DNA of 64,000 bases. It comes from Aureimonas sp. AU20 (lineage in GTDB: Bacteria; Pseudomonadota; Alphaproteobacteria; Rhizobiales; Rhizobiaceae). The DNA lies in NCBI RefSeq assembly GCF_001442755.1, contig NZ_CP006368.1, forward strand, positions 1-64,000. The letters run 5' to 3'. The translations under genes were made by a program, and so were the position numbers. Shown one piece after another: positions 15,090-24,530 of the stretch; position 1 is the first letter of the stretch, and each line of letters starts with the position of its first letter. The notes below the pieces were generated by a model that saw only the letters and a list, made by a program, of their open reading frames with translations, was not told the DNA's origin and did no database searches.

Positions 15090-16310
15090 TCAGACAGGCA
15101 GGGCGGCCTCGCGCGCGGCCGGTGCCTCCGGCGGGTGGCCGAGCGCGTGGAGAATGCCCCGAAGCTCGGCGAGGCCCCGCATGCGTCCGATCGCGGGATA
15201 GCCGGGCGTCACCGCCTTGTGGAGATCGTCCAGCATCCGGTGGCCGTGGTCGGAGCGGAAGACGATGGTGCCGTCGCCCGTGCGTTTGCCGTCCTCGGCC
15301 ACCAGTTCGCGCAGCACGGCGACCATGTCCGTGTCCCCGTCGAGATGGGCCGATTCGTGGAAGCTCCGCGGCTCCGCCTCGCGGCGCGTGTTGCGTAAGT
15401 GCGCGAAATGGATGCGCGAGGCGAAGCGGCGGGCGATGGCCGGCAGGTCGTTGTCGGCGCGAACGCCGAGACTCCCCGTGCAGAAGCACATGCCGTTGGC
15501 CGGCGAGGGCACGGCGTCGAAGATCGCGGCATAGTCGTCCTCAGTGGACGCGATGCGCGGCAGGCCGAAGAGCGGGCGCGGGGGATCGTCCGGGTGCAGC
15601 GTCAGCTTCACGCCGACGCTCTCGGCGGCGGGCGTCACGGCCTCGAGAAATTCGACGAGGTGCCGGCGCAAGCGCGCCGCGTCGATGTCGCGATACTCCT
15701 GAAGCTTCTCGCGAAAGCCGGGAATCGTCATCGGCTCTGTGGTGGAGCCGGGCAGGGCGCTGGTGATGTTGCGGATGAGATCGGCCTTGGTGGCCTCGTT
15801 CATGGCGGCGAAGGCGCTTTTGGCGCGGGCCTGCTCGGCGGGCGTGTAGTCGCGCTCGGCGCCCGGCCGCTCCAGGATGAAGAGCTCGAACGCGGCGAAC
15901 GTGTCGAAGTCGAAGCGCATGGCGGTGGCGCCGGTGTCGGTCACGAAGTCCAGCTCCGTGCGGCACCAGTCCACCACCGGCATGAAATTGTAGCAGACCA
16001 CCGGAATGCCGGCGCGGCCGACCGCCTCCAGGCTGGCGATCCACGCCTCGATCTCTTCTTTTGCCGCCCCGCCCCGGCGCTTCACCGCGTCGGGAATCGG
16101 GATGCTCTCCACCACGCTCCAGCGCAGCGGCACGCGGCCGGGCGGTGTCGTCTCGATCAGGTCGCGCCGCGCTTCCACGGCCCCGCTCGTCCACGCCGCG
16201 CCGATCGGCTCCTCGTGCAGCGACGAGACGATGTCGCTCGCGCCGACATGGCGCACCTCGTCCAGCGTCACCGGGGCCTTCGGGCCGAACCATCTCCAGC
16301 CTTGCCGCAT
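15090..16310 (-). CDS. uxuA: Mannonate dehydratase
   Basis: Converts D-mannonate to 2-keto-3-deoxygluconate, the last step of the glucuronate branch in this cluster. It has 406 residues, typical of UxuA. Family marks are the N terminus MRQGWRWFGP, the metal-site segments LHPDDPP, MCFCTGSLG and HFAHLRNT, and the SDHGHRMLDD stretch. AGGAG lies 8 bases before the ATG. It follows the GntR regulator gene by 39 bases, so the two form one operon, divergent from uxaC. The enzyme is a cytosolic TIM-barrel needing a divalent metal. Confidence 0.95.
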   Translation of the reverse strand: MRQGWRWFGPKAPVTLDEVRHVGASDIVSSLHEEPIGAAWTSGAVEARRDLIETTPPGRVPLRWSVVESIPIPDAVKRRGGAAKEEIEAWIASLEAVGRAGIPVVCYNFMPVVDWCRTELDFVTDTGATAMRFDFDTFAAFELFILERPGAERDYTPAEQARAKSAFAAMNEATKADLIRNITSALPGSTTEPMTIPGFREKLQEYRDIDAARLRRHLVEFLEAVTPAAESVGVKLTLHPDDPPRPLFGLPRIASTEDDYAAIFDAVPSPANGMCFCTGSLGVRADNDLPAIARRFASRIHFAHLRNTRREAEPRSFHESAHLDGDTDMVAVLRELVAEDGKRTGDGTIVFRSDHGHRMLDDLHKAVTPGYPAIGRMRGLAELRGILHALGHPPEAPAAREAALPV

Positions 16311-16349
16311 TCTGTCGTCTCCTCCCGCCCTGGCCGTCCGCCCGGGCTC

Positions 16350-17066
16350 CTAAATGAAATAGTCGGGGTAGCGCCCCTTGAGCGCGGCCACGTCCGGCAG
16401 CACGGCGCCGAGATGGTGTTCCATCGCCGCCTTGGCGCCCTCCACGTCGCGGGCCAGGAGGTGAGCGCGGATTTCCTCGTGCTCGGCGATCACCTGTTCC
16501 ATGCGCCCCAGCACGGGCAGGGTGAGACGGCGGGCCCGGTCGATCTGAATCTTGACCTGCGTCAGCAGCGTCCAGATGCCGACATGGCCGGACAGTTCGG
16601 CGATCGCGGCATGAAACCCTTCGTCCGCCTCGTGAAAGGCGTCGGTGTCGCCAGCATGGGCGGCGCCCTTCTGGCGCCGGATCGCGAGATCAACGGCGCC
16701 GAGAGTGTCGGGCGTCGCCGCCCGCGCGGCGTGCTCCACCGTGATCCCCTCCAGCGCCTTGCGGATCAGCACCGCCTCGGGAATGGCGCCGACAGGCACG
16801 CGCGAAACGAAGGTGCCGGACTGGGGAAAGATGTCGACCAGACCGATCTCGGACAGGCGGATCAGCGCCTCGCGCACCGGCGTTCGGCTGACGCCGAAGC
16901 GCTCGATCAGCATCCGGTCCTGCAAGGGCGCGCCCGGCGGCAGGCGCGAGGCGACGATCTCGGCCCGCAGCGCTTCGAAGATCTGCGTGGCCGAGGTCAC
17001 GCGCCGCGCCGGCGCGCTTCGGCGGGCGGGCGGCGAGGGCGCTTCGATCGGACTCTGGTCGGACAT
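16350..17066 (-). CDS. GntR/FCD regulator of the hexuronate genes
   Basis: A 238-residue FCD-type GntR regulator. The winged helix (about 22-85) includes ATQIFEALRAEIVASRLPPG and RFGVSRTPVREALIRLSE. The helical FCD ligand domain (about 95-225) has conserved HEADEGFHAAIAEL and HLLARD/MEHHL histidines. ATG at 17066 (MSDQSPIEAP) gives the normal length. By position it is the UxuR/ExuR-like repressor of the locus. A perfect 12-bp palindrome at 17099-17110 lies between it and uxaC. Induction by a uronate or fructuronate is inferred from known family members. Confidence 0.88.
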   Translation of the reverse strand: MSDQSPIEAPSPPARRSAPARRVTSATQIFEALRAEIVASRLPPGAPLQDRMLIERFGVSRTPVREALIRLSEIGLVDIFPQSGTFVSRVPVGAIPEAVLIRKALEGITVEHAARAATPDTLGAVDLAIRRQKGAAHAGDTDAFHEADEGFHAAIAELSGHVGIWTLLTQVKIQIDRARRLTLPVLGRMEQVIAEHEEIRAHLLARDVEGAKAAMEHHLGAVLPDVAALKGRYPDYFI

Positions 17067-17090
17067 GACGGGCTCAAGCGCTCGGGCGAA

Positions 17091-17110
17091 TTGACATTCT
17101 AGTATACTAG
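17091..17110. promoter_or_regulatory. Operator palindrome and -35 box of the glucuronate regulon
   Basis: CTAGTATACTAG (17099-17110) is a perfect palindrome 32 bases upstream of the gntR start, with uxaC starting 64 bases on the other side. TTGACA (17091-17096) reads toward uxaC. AT-rich palindromes with central GTATAC resemble FCD-GntR operators. Binding here could block both divergent promoters. Confidence 0.6.
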
Positions 17111-17174
17111 TTGCTAAGAACTGCCAAGGCCGATGGGAGCCCGCACGAAGGCGGGGCGGCTGGAGGGAGAAACG

Positions 17175-18575
17175 ATGGCGCTCAATCCAGATAGGCTCCT
17201 GCCCGTCGAGGCATCCCTGCGCCCCATCGCGCGCCGGCTCTTCGCGGAGGTCGAGACGCTGCCGATCGTCTCCCCGCACGGGCACACCGAGCCGTCCTGG
17301 TATGCCGAGAACCCTCGCTTTCCCGATCCGGCCGCGCTCTTCGTGGTGCCCGACCATTACATCTTCCGCATGCTCTATTCGCAGGGCGTGCCGTTGGAGG
17401 CGCTCGGCGTGCCCCGCGCCGATGGCGGCCCGGTGGAGCGGGACGGGCGGCACATCTGGCGCCTCTTCGCCCAGCATTATCGCCTGTTTCGCGGCACCCC
17501 TTCGCGCCTCTGGTTCGAGCATTCGCTTCAGACCGTGTTCGGCATCGAGGAGCGCCTGTCGCCGCAAAGCGCCGATCGCATCTACGACGACATCGCCGCC
17601 GCGCTGGAGACGGACGCGCTACGCCCCCGCGCGCTCTACGACCGCTTCAACATCGAGGCTATCGCCACCACGGATTCGGCGCTGGACGATCTCGCCCATC
17701 ACGACGCGGTGCGCGCCTCCGGTTGGCACGGCCGCATCCTGCCGACCTACCGGCCCGACGCAGTGGTGGACCCGGACCGGCCGGGCTTTGCCGAGGCGCT
17801 CCGCCGCTTCCTGGCGCTCGCCGGAGAGGCCGAGACCTGGAGCGGCTATCTCGACGCGCATCGCACGCGCCGCGCCTATTTCAAGGCGCGCGGGGCGACC
17901 GCGACCGATCACGGCCATCCGTCCGCCCGCACGGCCGATCTGGCCCCGGCCGAATGCGAGCTGCTCTTTTCCAAGGTCCTGGCGGGCAGCGGGAGCGCGG
18001 CCGAGAACGAGCTGTTCCGCGCCCAGATGCTGACGGAGATGGCGCGCATGAGCCTGGAGGATGGGCTGGTCATGCAGATCCATGCCGGCTCCTCGCGCAA
18101 CCACAACCAGGCCCTGTTCGAGCGCTTCGGCTTCGACAAGGGCGCCGACATTCCCCAGCGGACCGACTATGTCGGGGCCCTGCGCCCGATGCTGAACGTG
18201 GTCGGCAACGAGCCGGGGCTGACCATCATTCTCTTCACGCTGGACGAGACGGTCTATGCCCGCGAACTCGCCCCGCTCGCCGGCCATTATCCCGCGCTGC
18301 GCCTCGGCCCGCCCTGGTGGTTCTTCGACAGCCCGGACGGGATGATGCGGTTCCGCGAGGCCGTGACCGAGACCGCCGGCTTCTACAACACGGTCGGCTT
18401 CAACGACGACACGCGCGCCTTCCTCTCCATTCCCGCCCGGCACGACGTCGCGCGCCGGGTGGACTGTGCCTTCCTCGCCAAGCTGGTGGGCGAGGGGCGG
18501 CTGGACGAGGACGAGGCGCGCGAGGTCGCCGTGGACCTGACATATCGCCTGGTCAAGGACGCCTATCGCATCTGA
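17175..18575 (+). CDS. uxaC: Glucuronate isomerase (uronate isomerase)
   Basis: Isomerises D-glucuronate to D-fructuronate (and galacturonate to tagaturonate). It has 466 residues. The N-terminal metal-binding HxH lies in SPHGHTEPSWYAEN, followed by PDHYIFRMLYSQG, both characteristic of the amidohydrolase-superfamily UxaC. The conserved QIHAGSSRNHN and the WWFFDSPDGM segments are present. GGAGGGAG precedes the ATG at 17175 by about six bases; the frame extends upstream to 17133 without a better site. It is the first gene of the operon uxaC-binding protein-ATPase-two permeases-uxuB. Confidence 0.95.
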   Translation: MALNPDRLLPVEASLRPIARRLFAEVETLPIVSPHGHTEPSWYAENPRFPDPAALFVVPDHYIFRMLYSQGVPLEALGVPRADGGPVERDGRHIWRLFAQHYRLFRGTPSRLWFEHSLQTVFGIEERLSPQSADRIYDDIAAALETDALRPRALYDRFNIEAIATTDSALDDLAHHDAVRASGWHGRILPTYRPDAVVDPDRPGFAEALRRFLALAGEAETWSGYLDAHRTRRAYFKARGATATDHGHPSARTADLAPAECELLFSKVLAGSGSAAENELFRAQMLTEMARMSLEDGLVMQIHAGSSRNHNQALFERFGFDKGADIPQRTDYVGALRPMLNVVGNEPGLTIILFTLDETVYARELAPLAGHYPALRLGPPWWFFDSPDGMMRFREAVTETAGFYNTVGFNDDTRAFLSIPARHDVARRVDCAFLAKLVGEGRLDEDEAREVAVDLTYRLVKDAYRI

Positions 18576-18582
18576 GGACTGC

Positions 18583-18608
18583 CCCGCCGGATGGGAGCCG
18601 GCGGGTTT
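18583..18608 (+). terminator. Hairpin between uxaC and the binding-protein gene
   Basis: Eight-base perfect arms CCCGCCGG (18583-18590) and CCGGCGGG (18598-18605) are followed by only three T residues. It is more likely a weak terminator or an mRNA-stabilising hairpin setting uxaC versus transporter levels than a full stop. Confidence 0.45.
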
Positions 18609-18628
18609 CAAATTGGGAGGATCGACCG

Positions 18629-19804
18629 ATGCACATCACCCGCAGACGCTTCATGGGAACCACGGCCGCCATGGCCGGCGCGACGCTCTTCGGCGGCCGC
18701 GCCTTCGCGGCGCTCAAAGCCCCGTCAAGCCCCGTCACCATCACGGTGGCCGACGTCGCCGGCAATCTGGCGCTGACGCAGGCGGCCATGGAGCGCTACA
18801 CCGCCGCGCGGCCGGAATGGGCGAGCCGCATCGCCTTCACCAAGGCGCCGGCCCCCGAGCTTCCCGCCAAGCTGAAGGCGCAGCAGGCGGCGGGCCGGGT
18901 GGACATCGACCTCGTGCTCACCGGCACGGACGCGCTCGCCGCCGGCCTCGACCAGGGCATCTGGACCGACCTTTCGCCCTACAAGGCCGACCTGCCTCCT
19001 CTCGAAACCATCTACATTCCGCAGGCCTTCAAGATGCAGGCCATGGCGAAGGACCACGGCGTCGTCGTGTCCTACTATCCGTCCGGCCCCCTGATCGAAT
19101 ACATGCCGGACCGCGTCGCGACGCCGCCCAAGACCGCGGAAGAGCTGCTGGCCTGGACCAAGGCCAACAAGAACAAGTTCATCTACGCCCGCCCGTCCAA
19201 TTCCGGCCCGGGCCGCACCTTCCTGATGGGCCTGCCCTATCTTCTGAAGGATTCCGATCCGCGCGATCCCGAAAAGGGCTGGGACAAGACCTGGGCCTTC
19301 TTGGAAGAGCTCGGCCAGAACATCGAATACTATGCCTCCGGGACGACGCAGACCATGCGCGAGCTGGGCGAGGGCACGCGCGACATCGTCGTCACCACGA
19401 CGGGCTGGGACATCAACCCCCGCGTTCTCGGCACCGTCCCGGCCGAGGCCGAGGTCGGCACGCTGGCCGGTTTCCATTGGGTGACGGACGCCCATTACAT
19501 GGTCGTGCCGAAGGGCGTGTCGGAGGAGAAGCTCGCCGTTCTCCTCGATCTCATGAACTTCATGCTGACGCCGGAAAGCCAGGCCTATGCCTACGACCAG
19601 GGCTATTTCTACCCCGGCCCGGCGGTGAAGGACGTGCCGCTTTCCATGGCGCCGCAGGAAAGCCAGGACGCGATCAAGGAATTCGGCCGCCCGCAATATG
19701 ACGAGTGGATCGCCGGCAATCCGCTGGAAACCCCGCTCGACGCCGACAAGCTGGTCGTCGCCTTCCGCATCTGGGACGAGCGGATCGGCGCCAAGAAGAG
19801 CTGA
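18629..19804 (+). CDS. ABC transporter substrate-binding protein of the uronate locus
   Basis: Periplasmic solute-binding protein of 391 residues, spermidine/iron-type fold. A Tat-like signal (RRRFMGTTAAMAGATLFGG) with cleavage near Ala27-Ala28 begins the protein. GGGAGG lies 8 bases before the ATG. The mature part has the conserved VDIDLVLTGTDAL and the C-terminal FMLTPESQAYAYDQGYFYPG segment. It sits between uxaC and its ATPase and permeases, and uxuB ends the operon. A uronate or uronate oligomer is therefore the inferred substrate. Hexuronate uptake is more often by TRAP or MFS carriers, so the ABC type is notable. Confidence 0.88.
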   Translation: MHITRRRFMGTTAAMAGATLFGGRAFAALKAPSSPVTITVADVAGNLALTQAAMERYTAARPEWASRIAFTKAPAPELPAKLKAQQAAGRVDIDLVLTGTDALAAGLDQGIWTDLSPYKADLPPLETIYIPQAFKMQAMAKDHGVVVSYYPSGPLIEYMPDRVATPPKTAEELLAWTKANKNKFIYARPSNSGPGRTFLMGLPYLLKDSDPRDPEKGWDKTWAFLEELGQNIEYYASGTTQTMRELGEGTRDIVVTTTGWDINPRVLGTVPAEAEVGTLAGFHWVTDAHYMVVPKGVSEEKLAVLLDLMNFMLTPESQAYAYDQGYFYPGPAVKDVPLSMAPQESQDAIKEFGRPQYDEWIAGNPLETPLDADKLVVAFRIWDERIGAKKS

Positions 19805-19905
19805 GCGATTTGTCTCGCAGGGCGGCCGGGACCTCCGGCCGCCGCCTCGCGCTCACGGGTTCCCCCGGCGCCCACTTCCCTTCGGTTTCAGGAGGCCTTC
19901 TCGCG

Positions 19906-21009
19906 ATGAACGCCCATCCCACGCATCTCAAGGTCGCCGGTCGCGCGGCGGACGCTGCCTCCGGCGGGGGGCGGCTCGAACTCCTGAACCTCCAGCGCGC
20001 CTTCGGCTCCTACCACGCGCTGGCCGGCATCGATCTTACCGTGGAGCGGGGTGAGTTCATCGCGTTGCTCGGGCCGTCGGGCTGCGGCAAGTCCACGGCG
20101 CTGAACTGCATCGCCGGCCTTCTGCCGCTAACGGGCGGGGAGATCCGCCTCGACGGGCGGCCGATCCACGAGCTGGAGCCGGAAAAGCGCGGCTTCGGCA
20201 TGGTGTTCCAGAGCTACGCGCTCTTCCCGCACATGACCATCCGCAAGAATGTCGGCTTCGGCCTCGCTATGCAGGGCGTGCCCAAGGCCGAGGCCGAGCG
20301 GCGCATCGACGACGCGCTCGATCTCGTGCGCCTGCGCAGCCAGGGCGACAAGCTGCCCGGCCAGCTGTCGGGCGGCCAGCAGCAGCGCGTCGCCATCGCC
20401 CGCGCCATCGTCATCCGCCCGCCCATCGTTCTCATGGACGAGCCGCTCTCCAATCTCGACGCCAAGCTGCGCCTGGAAATGCGCGCCGAGATCCGCGCCA
20501 TCCACGAGGCGATCGGCTCCACCACGATCTATGTCACGCACGACCAGGACGAGGCGCTGTCGCTGGCCGACCGCATCGTCGTCATGTCCGGCGGACTGAT
20601 CCGGCAGGTCGGAACACCCGAAGACCTCTACGAGCGTCCGAACCATGTCGAGGTCGCCGACTTCATGGGCTATCGCACCCGCGTCTCGGGCCGCGTCGTC
20701 GACGGCAGCGGAACGGTGGAACTCGCCAAGGCGCGCATCGCCCTTCCGGCTGCGGCGAAGTTTGGCTCGGGAACCGCCGTCACCGTCTCGACCCGGCCGG
20801 AAGATTTGCTGGCCACGCGCGGCGGCGAGGGCCTGCCCGCCACGGTGCGCGCGATCGAATATCGCGGCCGCGCCTGGTTCGGCTCGGCGGCGCTGGCCGA
20901 TGGCACGATCGCCTATTTCCGCGCCGACGGGGCCTTGTCCTCCGGCGAGAGCGTGACGCTGCGCTTCGACCCGGCCCGCACGCTGGTCTTCGAGGGGGAG
21001 GGGGCATGA
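19906..21009 (+). CDS. ABC transporter ATP-binding protein (PotA/UgpC-like)
   Basis: Cytosolic import ATPase of 367 residues. Walker [10 protein letters not shown] at 56-64, Q-loop in [11 protein letters not shown], signature [14 protein letters not shown], Walker [12 protein letters not shown] and switch His in VTHDQDEAL are all present. A C-terminal TOBE-type domain (about 275-360) follows. AGGAGG precedes the ATG at 19906 by ten bases. It overlaps the first permease gene by 4 bases (ATGA), so they are translationally coupled. It powers the importer fed by the binding protein upstream. Confidence 0.92.
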   Translation: MNAHPTHLKVAGRAADAASGGGRLELLNLQRAFGSYHALAGIDLTVERGEFIALLGPSGCGKSTALNCIAGLLPLTGGEIRLDGRPIHELEPEKRGFGMVFQSYALFPHMTIRKNVGFGLAMQGVPKAEAERRIDDALDLVRLRSQGDKLPGQLSGGQQQRVAIARAIVIRPPIVLMDEPLSNLDAKLRLEMRAEIRAIHEAIGSTTIYVTHDQDEALSLADRIVVMSGGLIRQVGTPEDLYERPNHVEVADFMGYRTRVSGRVVDGSGTVELAKARIALPAAAKFGSGTAVTVSTRPEDLLATRGGEGLPATVRAIEYRGRAWFGSAALADGTIAYFRADGALSSGESVTLRFDPARTLVFEGEGA

Positions 21010-21920
21010 GCGACGCGGCCTTCTCCACCCCGGCCCGGACCTTCGCGCGCCCATCGCTCAAGACGCGGCTCGCCGCCAAGGGCTTCGACGGCACGACGCT
21101 TCTCGTCCTGCCCGGCCTCGTCGCCGTGTTGGCGCTCTTCATCTACCCCTTTCTCTATGGCGTCGTGGATTCGCTGACGCCGGAGACAGGCGCCTGGTAC
21201 GAGAACTATCGCCGCTTCTTCTCCGACCCGTTCCTTTACAACACGATCGCCGCGACGCTCTGGCTCGCCCTGCCGGTGACGATCCTGAACCTCGCGCTCG
21301 CCGTGCCCATCGCCTTTCGCGTGCGCCTCATGCGCCGGCAGAAGCTGCTCACCACGCTGCTCGTCCTGCCGATCACGCTCGGCACGGTGCTGGTGGCCGA
21401 AGGGCTCCTGAACTTTCTCGGCCCCCAAGGCTGGTTCAACCGGACGCTGGTGACGATCGGCCTTCTGGAAGCGCCGCTGCGCCTCACCAATAATTACTGG
21501 GGCGTCTTCGCCTCGCTGCTCATCACCGGCTTTCCTTTCGCCTTCCTGCTGACGCTCTCCTACGTCTCAGGGATAGACCCAGCGATCGAACAGGCGGCCG
21601 CGACGCTCGGCGCCAATGCGCGGCGGCGCTTCACCCGGGTCTTCCTGCCGCTTCTCGTGCCGGGGCTCGCCGTCACCTTTTGTCTGGCCTTCGTGCAGGC
21701 CTTCGCGGTCTTCCCTTCGGCGGTGCTGCTCGGCGCCCCGGCGGGGCCGACGCGAGTCATCTCGATCGCGGCCTATTCCGCGGCCTTCGAGGAATACAAT
21801 CACTCGCTGGGTTCGGCGATCGCCATCATCATGGGGCTGGTGCAGCTTGCCGTGGTGCTGGCCGTGCTCGGGCTTCGCGGTCTCTTCTATCGCGGCCCGG
21901 CCGGCGGAACGAAAGGCTGA
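21006..21920 (+). CDS. ABC transporter permease, first subunit
   Basis: Inner-membrane permease of 304 residues with about six helices; the first is near 30-55 (TTLLVLPGLVAVLALFIYPF). The EAA coupling loop is in QAAATLGANARRRFTRVFLPLLVPGLA. It belongs to the PotB-like group, matching the ATPase type. It overlaps the ATPase gene by 4 bases, and the second permease starts 6 bases after its stop. It forms the heterodimeric channel of the putative uronate importer. Confidence 0.9.
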   Translation: MSDAAFSTPARTFARPSLKTRLAAKGFDGTTLLVLPGLVAVLALFIYPFLYGVVDSLTPETGAWYENYRRFFSDPFLYNTIAATLWLALPVTILNLALAVPIAFRVRLMRRQKLLTTLLVLPITLGTVLVAEGLLNFLGPQGWFNRTLVTIGLLEAPLRLTNNYWGVFASLLITGFPFAFLLTLSYVSGIDPAIEQAAATLGANARRRFTRVFLPLLVPGLAVTFCLAFVQAFAVFPSAVLLGAPAGPTRVISIAAYSAAFEEYNHSLGSAIAIIMGLVQLAVVLAVLGLRGLFYRGPAGGTKG

Positions 21921-21926
21921 CACCAG

Positions 21927-22772
21927 ATGATCCGCGATCGTGGCATCGGCTCGAAACTCTGGCGCACGGCCGTCTGGGCCGTCGCCATTCTCTTCGTGCT
22001 CAATCTCCTCGGCGTCATCGCGACCGTGGTGATGAACTCGCTGGCGACGCGCTGGCTCGGCACCTGGCTGCCGGTCGACTTCACCACGCGCTGGTACTTC
22101 TCGGCTTGGCGCGAATTTCAGCTGACCGAGGTGCTGCTCGTCACCTTTCAGGTCGTGTTCGTCGTCACGCTCCTGTCGGGCCTGATCGGCATCACCACGG
22201 CCTATGCGCTGGCGCGGCGCGAGTTCGCGGGCAAGCGCTTCGCCATCCTCGTCTTTCTCCTGCCGCTTCTAGTGCCGCCGCTGACCTACGGCATTCCGCT
22301 CGCCACGCTGCTGTATCAGGTCGGGCTGGGCGGTTCCTTCTGGGGCGTCGTCATCATCAATCTCGTGCCCTCCATCCCCTTCGTGGTGCTGGTCATGATC
22401 CCCTTCATCGAGCAGATCGACCCGCGCGTGGAGGCCGCCGCCCGCGTCTTCGGGGCGGGCACGGGCAGCCTGTTCCTGCGCATTCTCCTCCCGCTGCTTC
22501 TGCCCGGCATGCTGGCGGCGCTCCTGCTCGTTCTCGTGCGCACCATCGCCATGTTCGAGTTGACCTTCCTAGTCGCCGGGCCGACCAGCCAGACGCTCGT
22601 GGTCTCGCTTTATTATGCCGTCTTCGCCTCGGGCGTCCGCGCTTCGCAGTCGATAGACGCCATGGCTGTGGTCTACATGGTGACGACCCTGTTCTGGCTC
22701 GTCCTGGCGCTGCGCTTCGTCAATCCGACGCAGATCGTCGCCCGCGCCAAGCAGTCCCAAGCCGCGCATTAG
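21927..22772 (+). CDS. ABC transporter permease, second subunit
   Basis: Inner-membrane permease of 281 residues, PotC-like, with about six helices (first at 15-37, AVWAVAILFVLNLLGVIATVV). The EAA loop reads EAAARVFGAGTGSLFLRILLPLLLPG. It is the second half of the channel of the uxaC-linked importer. uxuB begins about 105 bases downstream; no clear terminator separates them. Confidence 0.9.
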   Translation: MIRDRGIGSKLWRTAVWAVAILFVLNLLGVIATVVMNSLATRWLGTWLPVDFTTRWYFSAWREFQLTEVLLVTFQVVFVVTLLSGLIGITTAYALARREFAGKRFAILVFLLPLLVPPLTYGIPLATLLYQVGLGGSFWGVVIINLVPSIPFVVLVMIPFIEQIDPRVEAAARVFGAGTGSLFLRILLPLLLPGMLAALLLVLVRTIAMFELTFLVAGPTSQTLVVSLYYAVFASGVRASQSIDAMAVVYMVTTLFWLVLALRFVNPTQIVARAKQSQAAH

Positions 22773-22878
22773 AAACGGTTCGAAGGAACTTTTGAAATCA
22801 TCGCCGGCTAGGCTGGCCCCGGAGGTCGGAACTCTCGTTCCGGCTCCCCATCATCCCAAGACCTGCAGGGGAACCCGC

Positions 22879-24354
22879 ATGAACCGCCTGTCCGAGACGA
22901 CGCTTTCGACCTTGCCGGCCAGCGTCCGCAAGCCCTCCTACGAACGGTCCAAGGCGCGCGTCGGCATCGTCCATCTCGGCCTCGGCGCGTTTCACCGCGC
23001 GCATCAGGCGGTGATGACGGAACGCGTGCTGGCGGGCGGCGATCTCGCCTGGGGCATTGCCGGCGTGTCGCTGCGCAGCCCCGAGACGCGCGACGCCCTG
23101 GCGCCGCAGGACGGGCTCTACACCGTCGCCGTGCGCGGCGCGGAGGAGGACCGGTTCGAAATCGTCGGCGCGATCCTGCAGAGCCTCGTCGCGCCGGAGG
23201 ACCCGGAAGCCGTCCTGGCGCTGATGGCGGCGCCCGATACGCGCATCGTCTCGCTCACCGTCACCGAGAAGGGCTATTGCCACAAGCCGGCAACGGGCGA
23301 ACTCGACGAGGCCCATGCCGGCATCGTCCACGATCTGGCCGAACCCGCGCGCCCGCAGACGGCGATCGGCTTCCTGGTCGAGGCACTGGACCGGCGCCGC
23401 CGCGTGGGCCTTGCGCCCTTCACCGTGCTCTCCTGCGACAATCTCCCGTCCAACGGCCGCACCGTCGCCAAGGTCGTGCAGCGCTTCGCCGCCTTGCGCG
23501 ATCCCGAGCTCGGCGCCTTCGTCACCGATAAGGTCGCCTTTCCCTCCACCATGGTGGACCGCATCGTTCCGGCGACGACGGATGCCGACCGCGCGCTGGT
23601 GGCCGAGGCGCTGGGCGTCGAGGACGCCTGGCCGGTCATGGCCGAGCCCTTCTCGCAATGGGTGGTGGAGGATCGCTTTCCCGCCGGGCGTCCGGCCTGG
23701 GAGCGGGCGGGCGCGACCTTCGTGGGCGATGTCGAGCCGTTCGAGCTGATGAAGCTGCGCCTTCTCAACGGCTCGCATTCGACGCTCGCCTATCTCGGCT
23801 ATCTCGCCGGGCACGAGACGGTGGCCGACGCCATGGCCGCGCCCGGCTTTGCCGAGCTTCTGGAAGCCATGATGCGCGAGGAAATTACGCCGACCCTGCC
23901 GACCCTGCCGGGCTTCGATCTCGCCGGCTACCGCGCCGCGCTGATCCACCGGTTCCAGAATCCGGCCTTGCGCCATCGCACTTGGCAGATCGCGATGGAC
24001 GGCTCGCAGAAGCTGCCGCAGCGCCTTCTCGGCACGATCCGCGACCGGCTGCGTGCCGGCCAGAGTTTCGACCGGCTGGCGCTCGGTGTCGCCGCCTGGA
24101 TGATCTACGCCACCGGCCATGGCGAGCACGGCCACGCGATCGACGTGCGCGATCCCTTGGCCCAGCGCTTTGCGGCGGCAACGGCCGACAAGCGCACGGC
24201 GGAAGCCCTGGTGGAGGCCTATTTCGGCTTCCCCGAAGTGTTCGGCGCCGATCTCACGCACGAGCCCCGCTTCCGCGAGGCGGTGACGCGCGCGCTGGCG
24301 GGTCTTTTGTCGATCGGCGCGGCCCACACGGTCTTCGAAGTCGGCGGACACTGA
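22879..24354 (+). CDS. uxuB: Fructuronate reductase (mannonate oxidoreductase)
   Basis: NAD-dependent polyol dehydrogenase of 491 residues that reduces D-fructuronate to D-mannonate, the substrate of UxuA. The Rossmann motif is in GIVHLGLGAFHRAHQAV (about 27-44). The catalytic Lys/Asn/His lie in KLRLLNGSHSTLAYLG. The C-terminal half is the mannitol-dehydrogenase helical domain. ATG at 22879 (MNRLSETTL) fits the family; the frame is open 29 codons upstream. A mannitol dehydrogenase is the main alternative, but the neighbours uxaC and uxuA decide for UxuB. It ends the operon. Confidence 0.9.
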   Translation: MNRLSETTLSTLPASVRKPSYERSKARVGIVHLGLGAFHRAHQAVMTERVLAGGDLAWGIAGVSLRSPETRDALAPQDGLYTVAVRGAEEDRFEIVGAILQSLVAPEDPEAVLALMAAPDTRIVSLTVTEKGYCHKPATGELDEAHAGIVHDLAEPARPQTAIGFLVEALDRRRRVGLAPFTVLSCDNLPSNGRTVAKVVQRFAALRDPELGAFVTDKVAFPSTMVDRIVPATTDADRALVAEALGVEDAWPVMAEPFSQWVVEDRFPAGRPAWERAGATFVGDVEPFELMKLRLLNGSHSTLAYLGYLAGHETVADAMAAPGFAELLEAMMREEITPTLPTLPGFDLAGYRAALIHRFQNPALRHRTWQIAMDGSQKLPQRLLGTIRDRLRAGQSFDRLALGVAAWMIYATGHGEHGHAIDVRDPLAQRFAAATADKRTAEALVEAYFGFPEVFGADLTHEPRFREAVTRALAGLLSIGAAHTVFEVGGH

Positions 24355-24358
24355 GGAG

Positions 24359-24382
24359 CCGGAGCGCCCGAAGACGCTCCGG
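24359..24382 (+). terminator. Hairpin after uxuB
   Basis: Perfect 8-bp arms CCGGAGCG (24359-24366) and CGCTCCGG (24375-24382) with an 8-nt loop begin five bases after the stop codon. Only two T residues follow, so termination may need Rho. Confidence 0.5.
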
Positions 24383-24504
24383 TTCGGGCGACGGCGGCGA
24401 GCGACCGCCGTCGCCTCGAAGCCCCCCACGCGCGCGCCCGACGACCTCGGCGTGTGGAGTTTTATAGTCTTTCCAAAGTAAGCCTCCCCTCCGGCGGGGG
24501 CGGA

Positions 24505-24530
24505 CGCTTTGTTTCGCTTAGCAAAGCGAA
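24505..24530 (+). promoter_or_regulatory. Two mutually exclusive hairpins in the leader of the BtuF-like gene
   Basis: CGCTTTG (24505-24511) can pair with CAAAGCG (24522-24528), or TTCGCTT (24513-24519) with AAGCGAA (24524-24530). The two use overlapping bases, so only one can form. They lie about 110 bases before the start codon. No known riboswitch consensus (cobalamin, Mn, Ni/Co) was seen. Confidence 0.3.
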
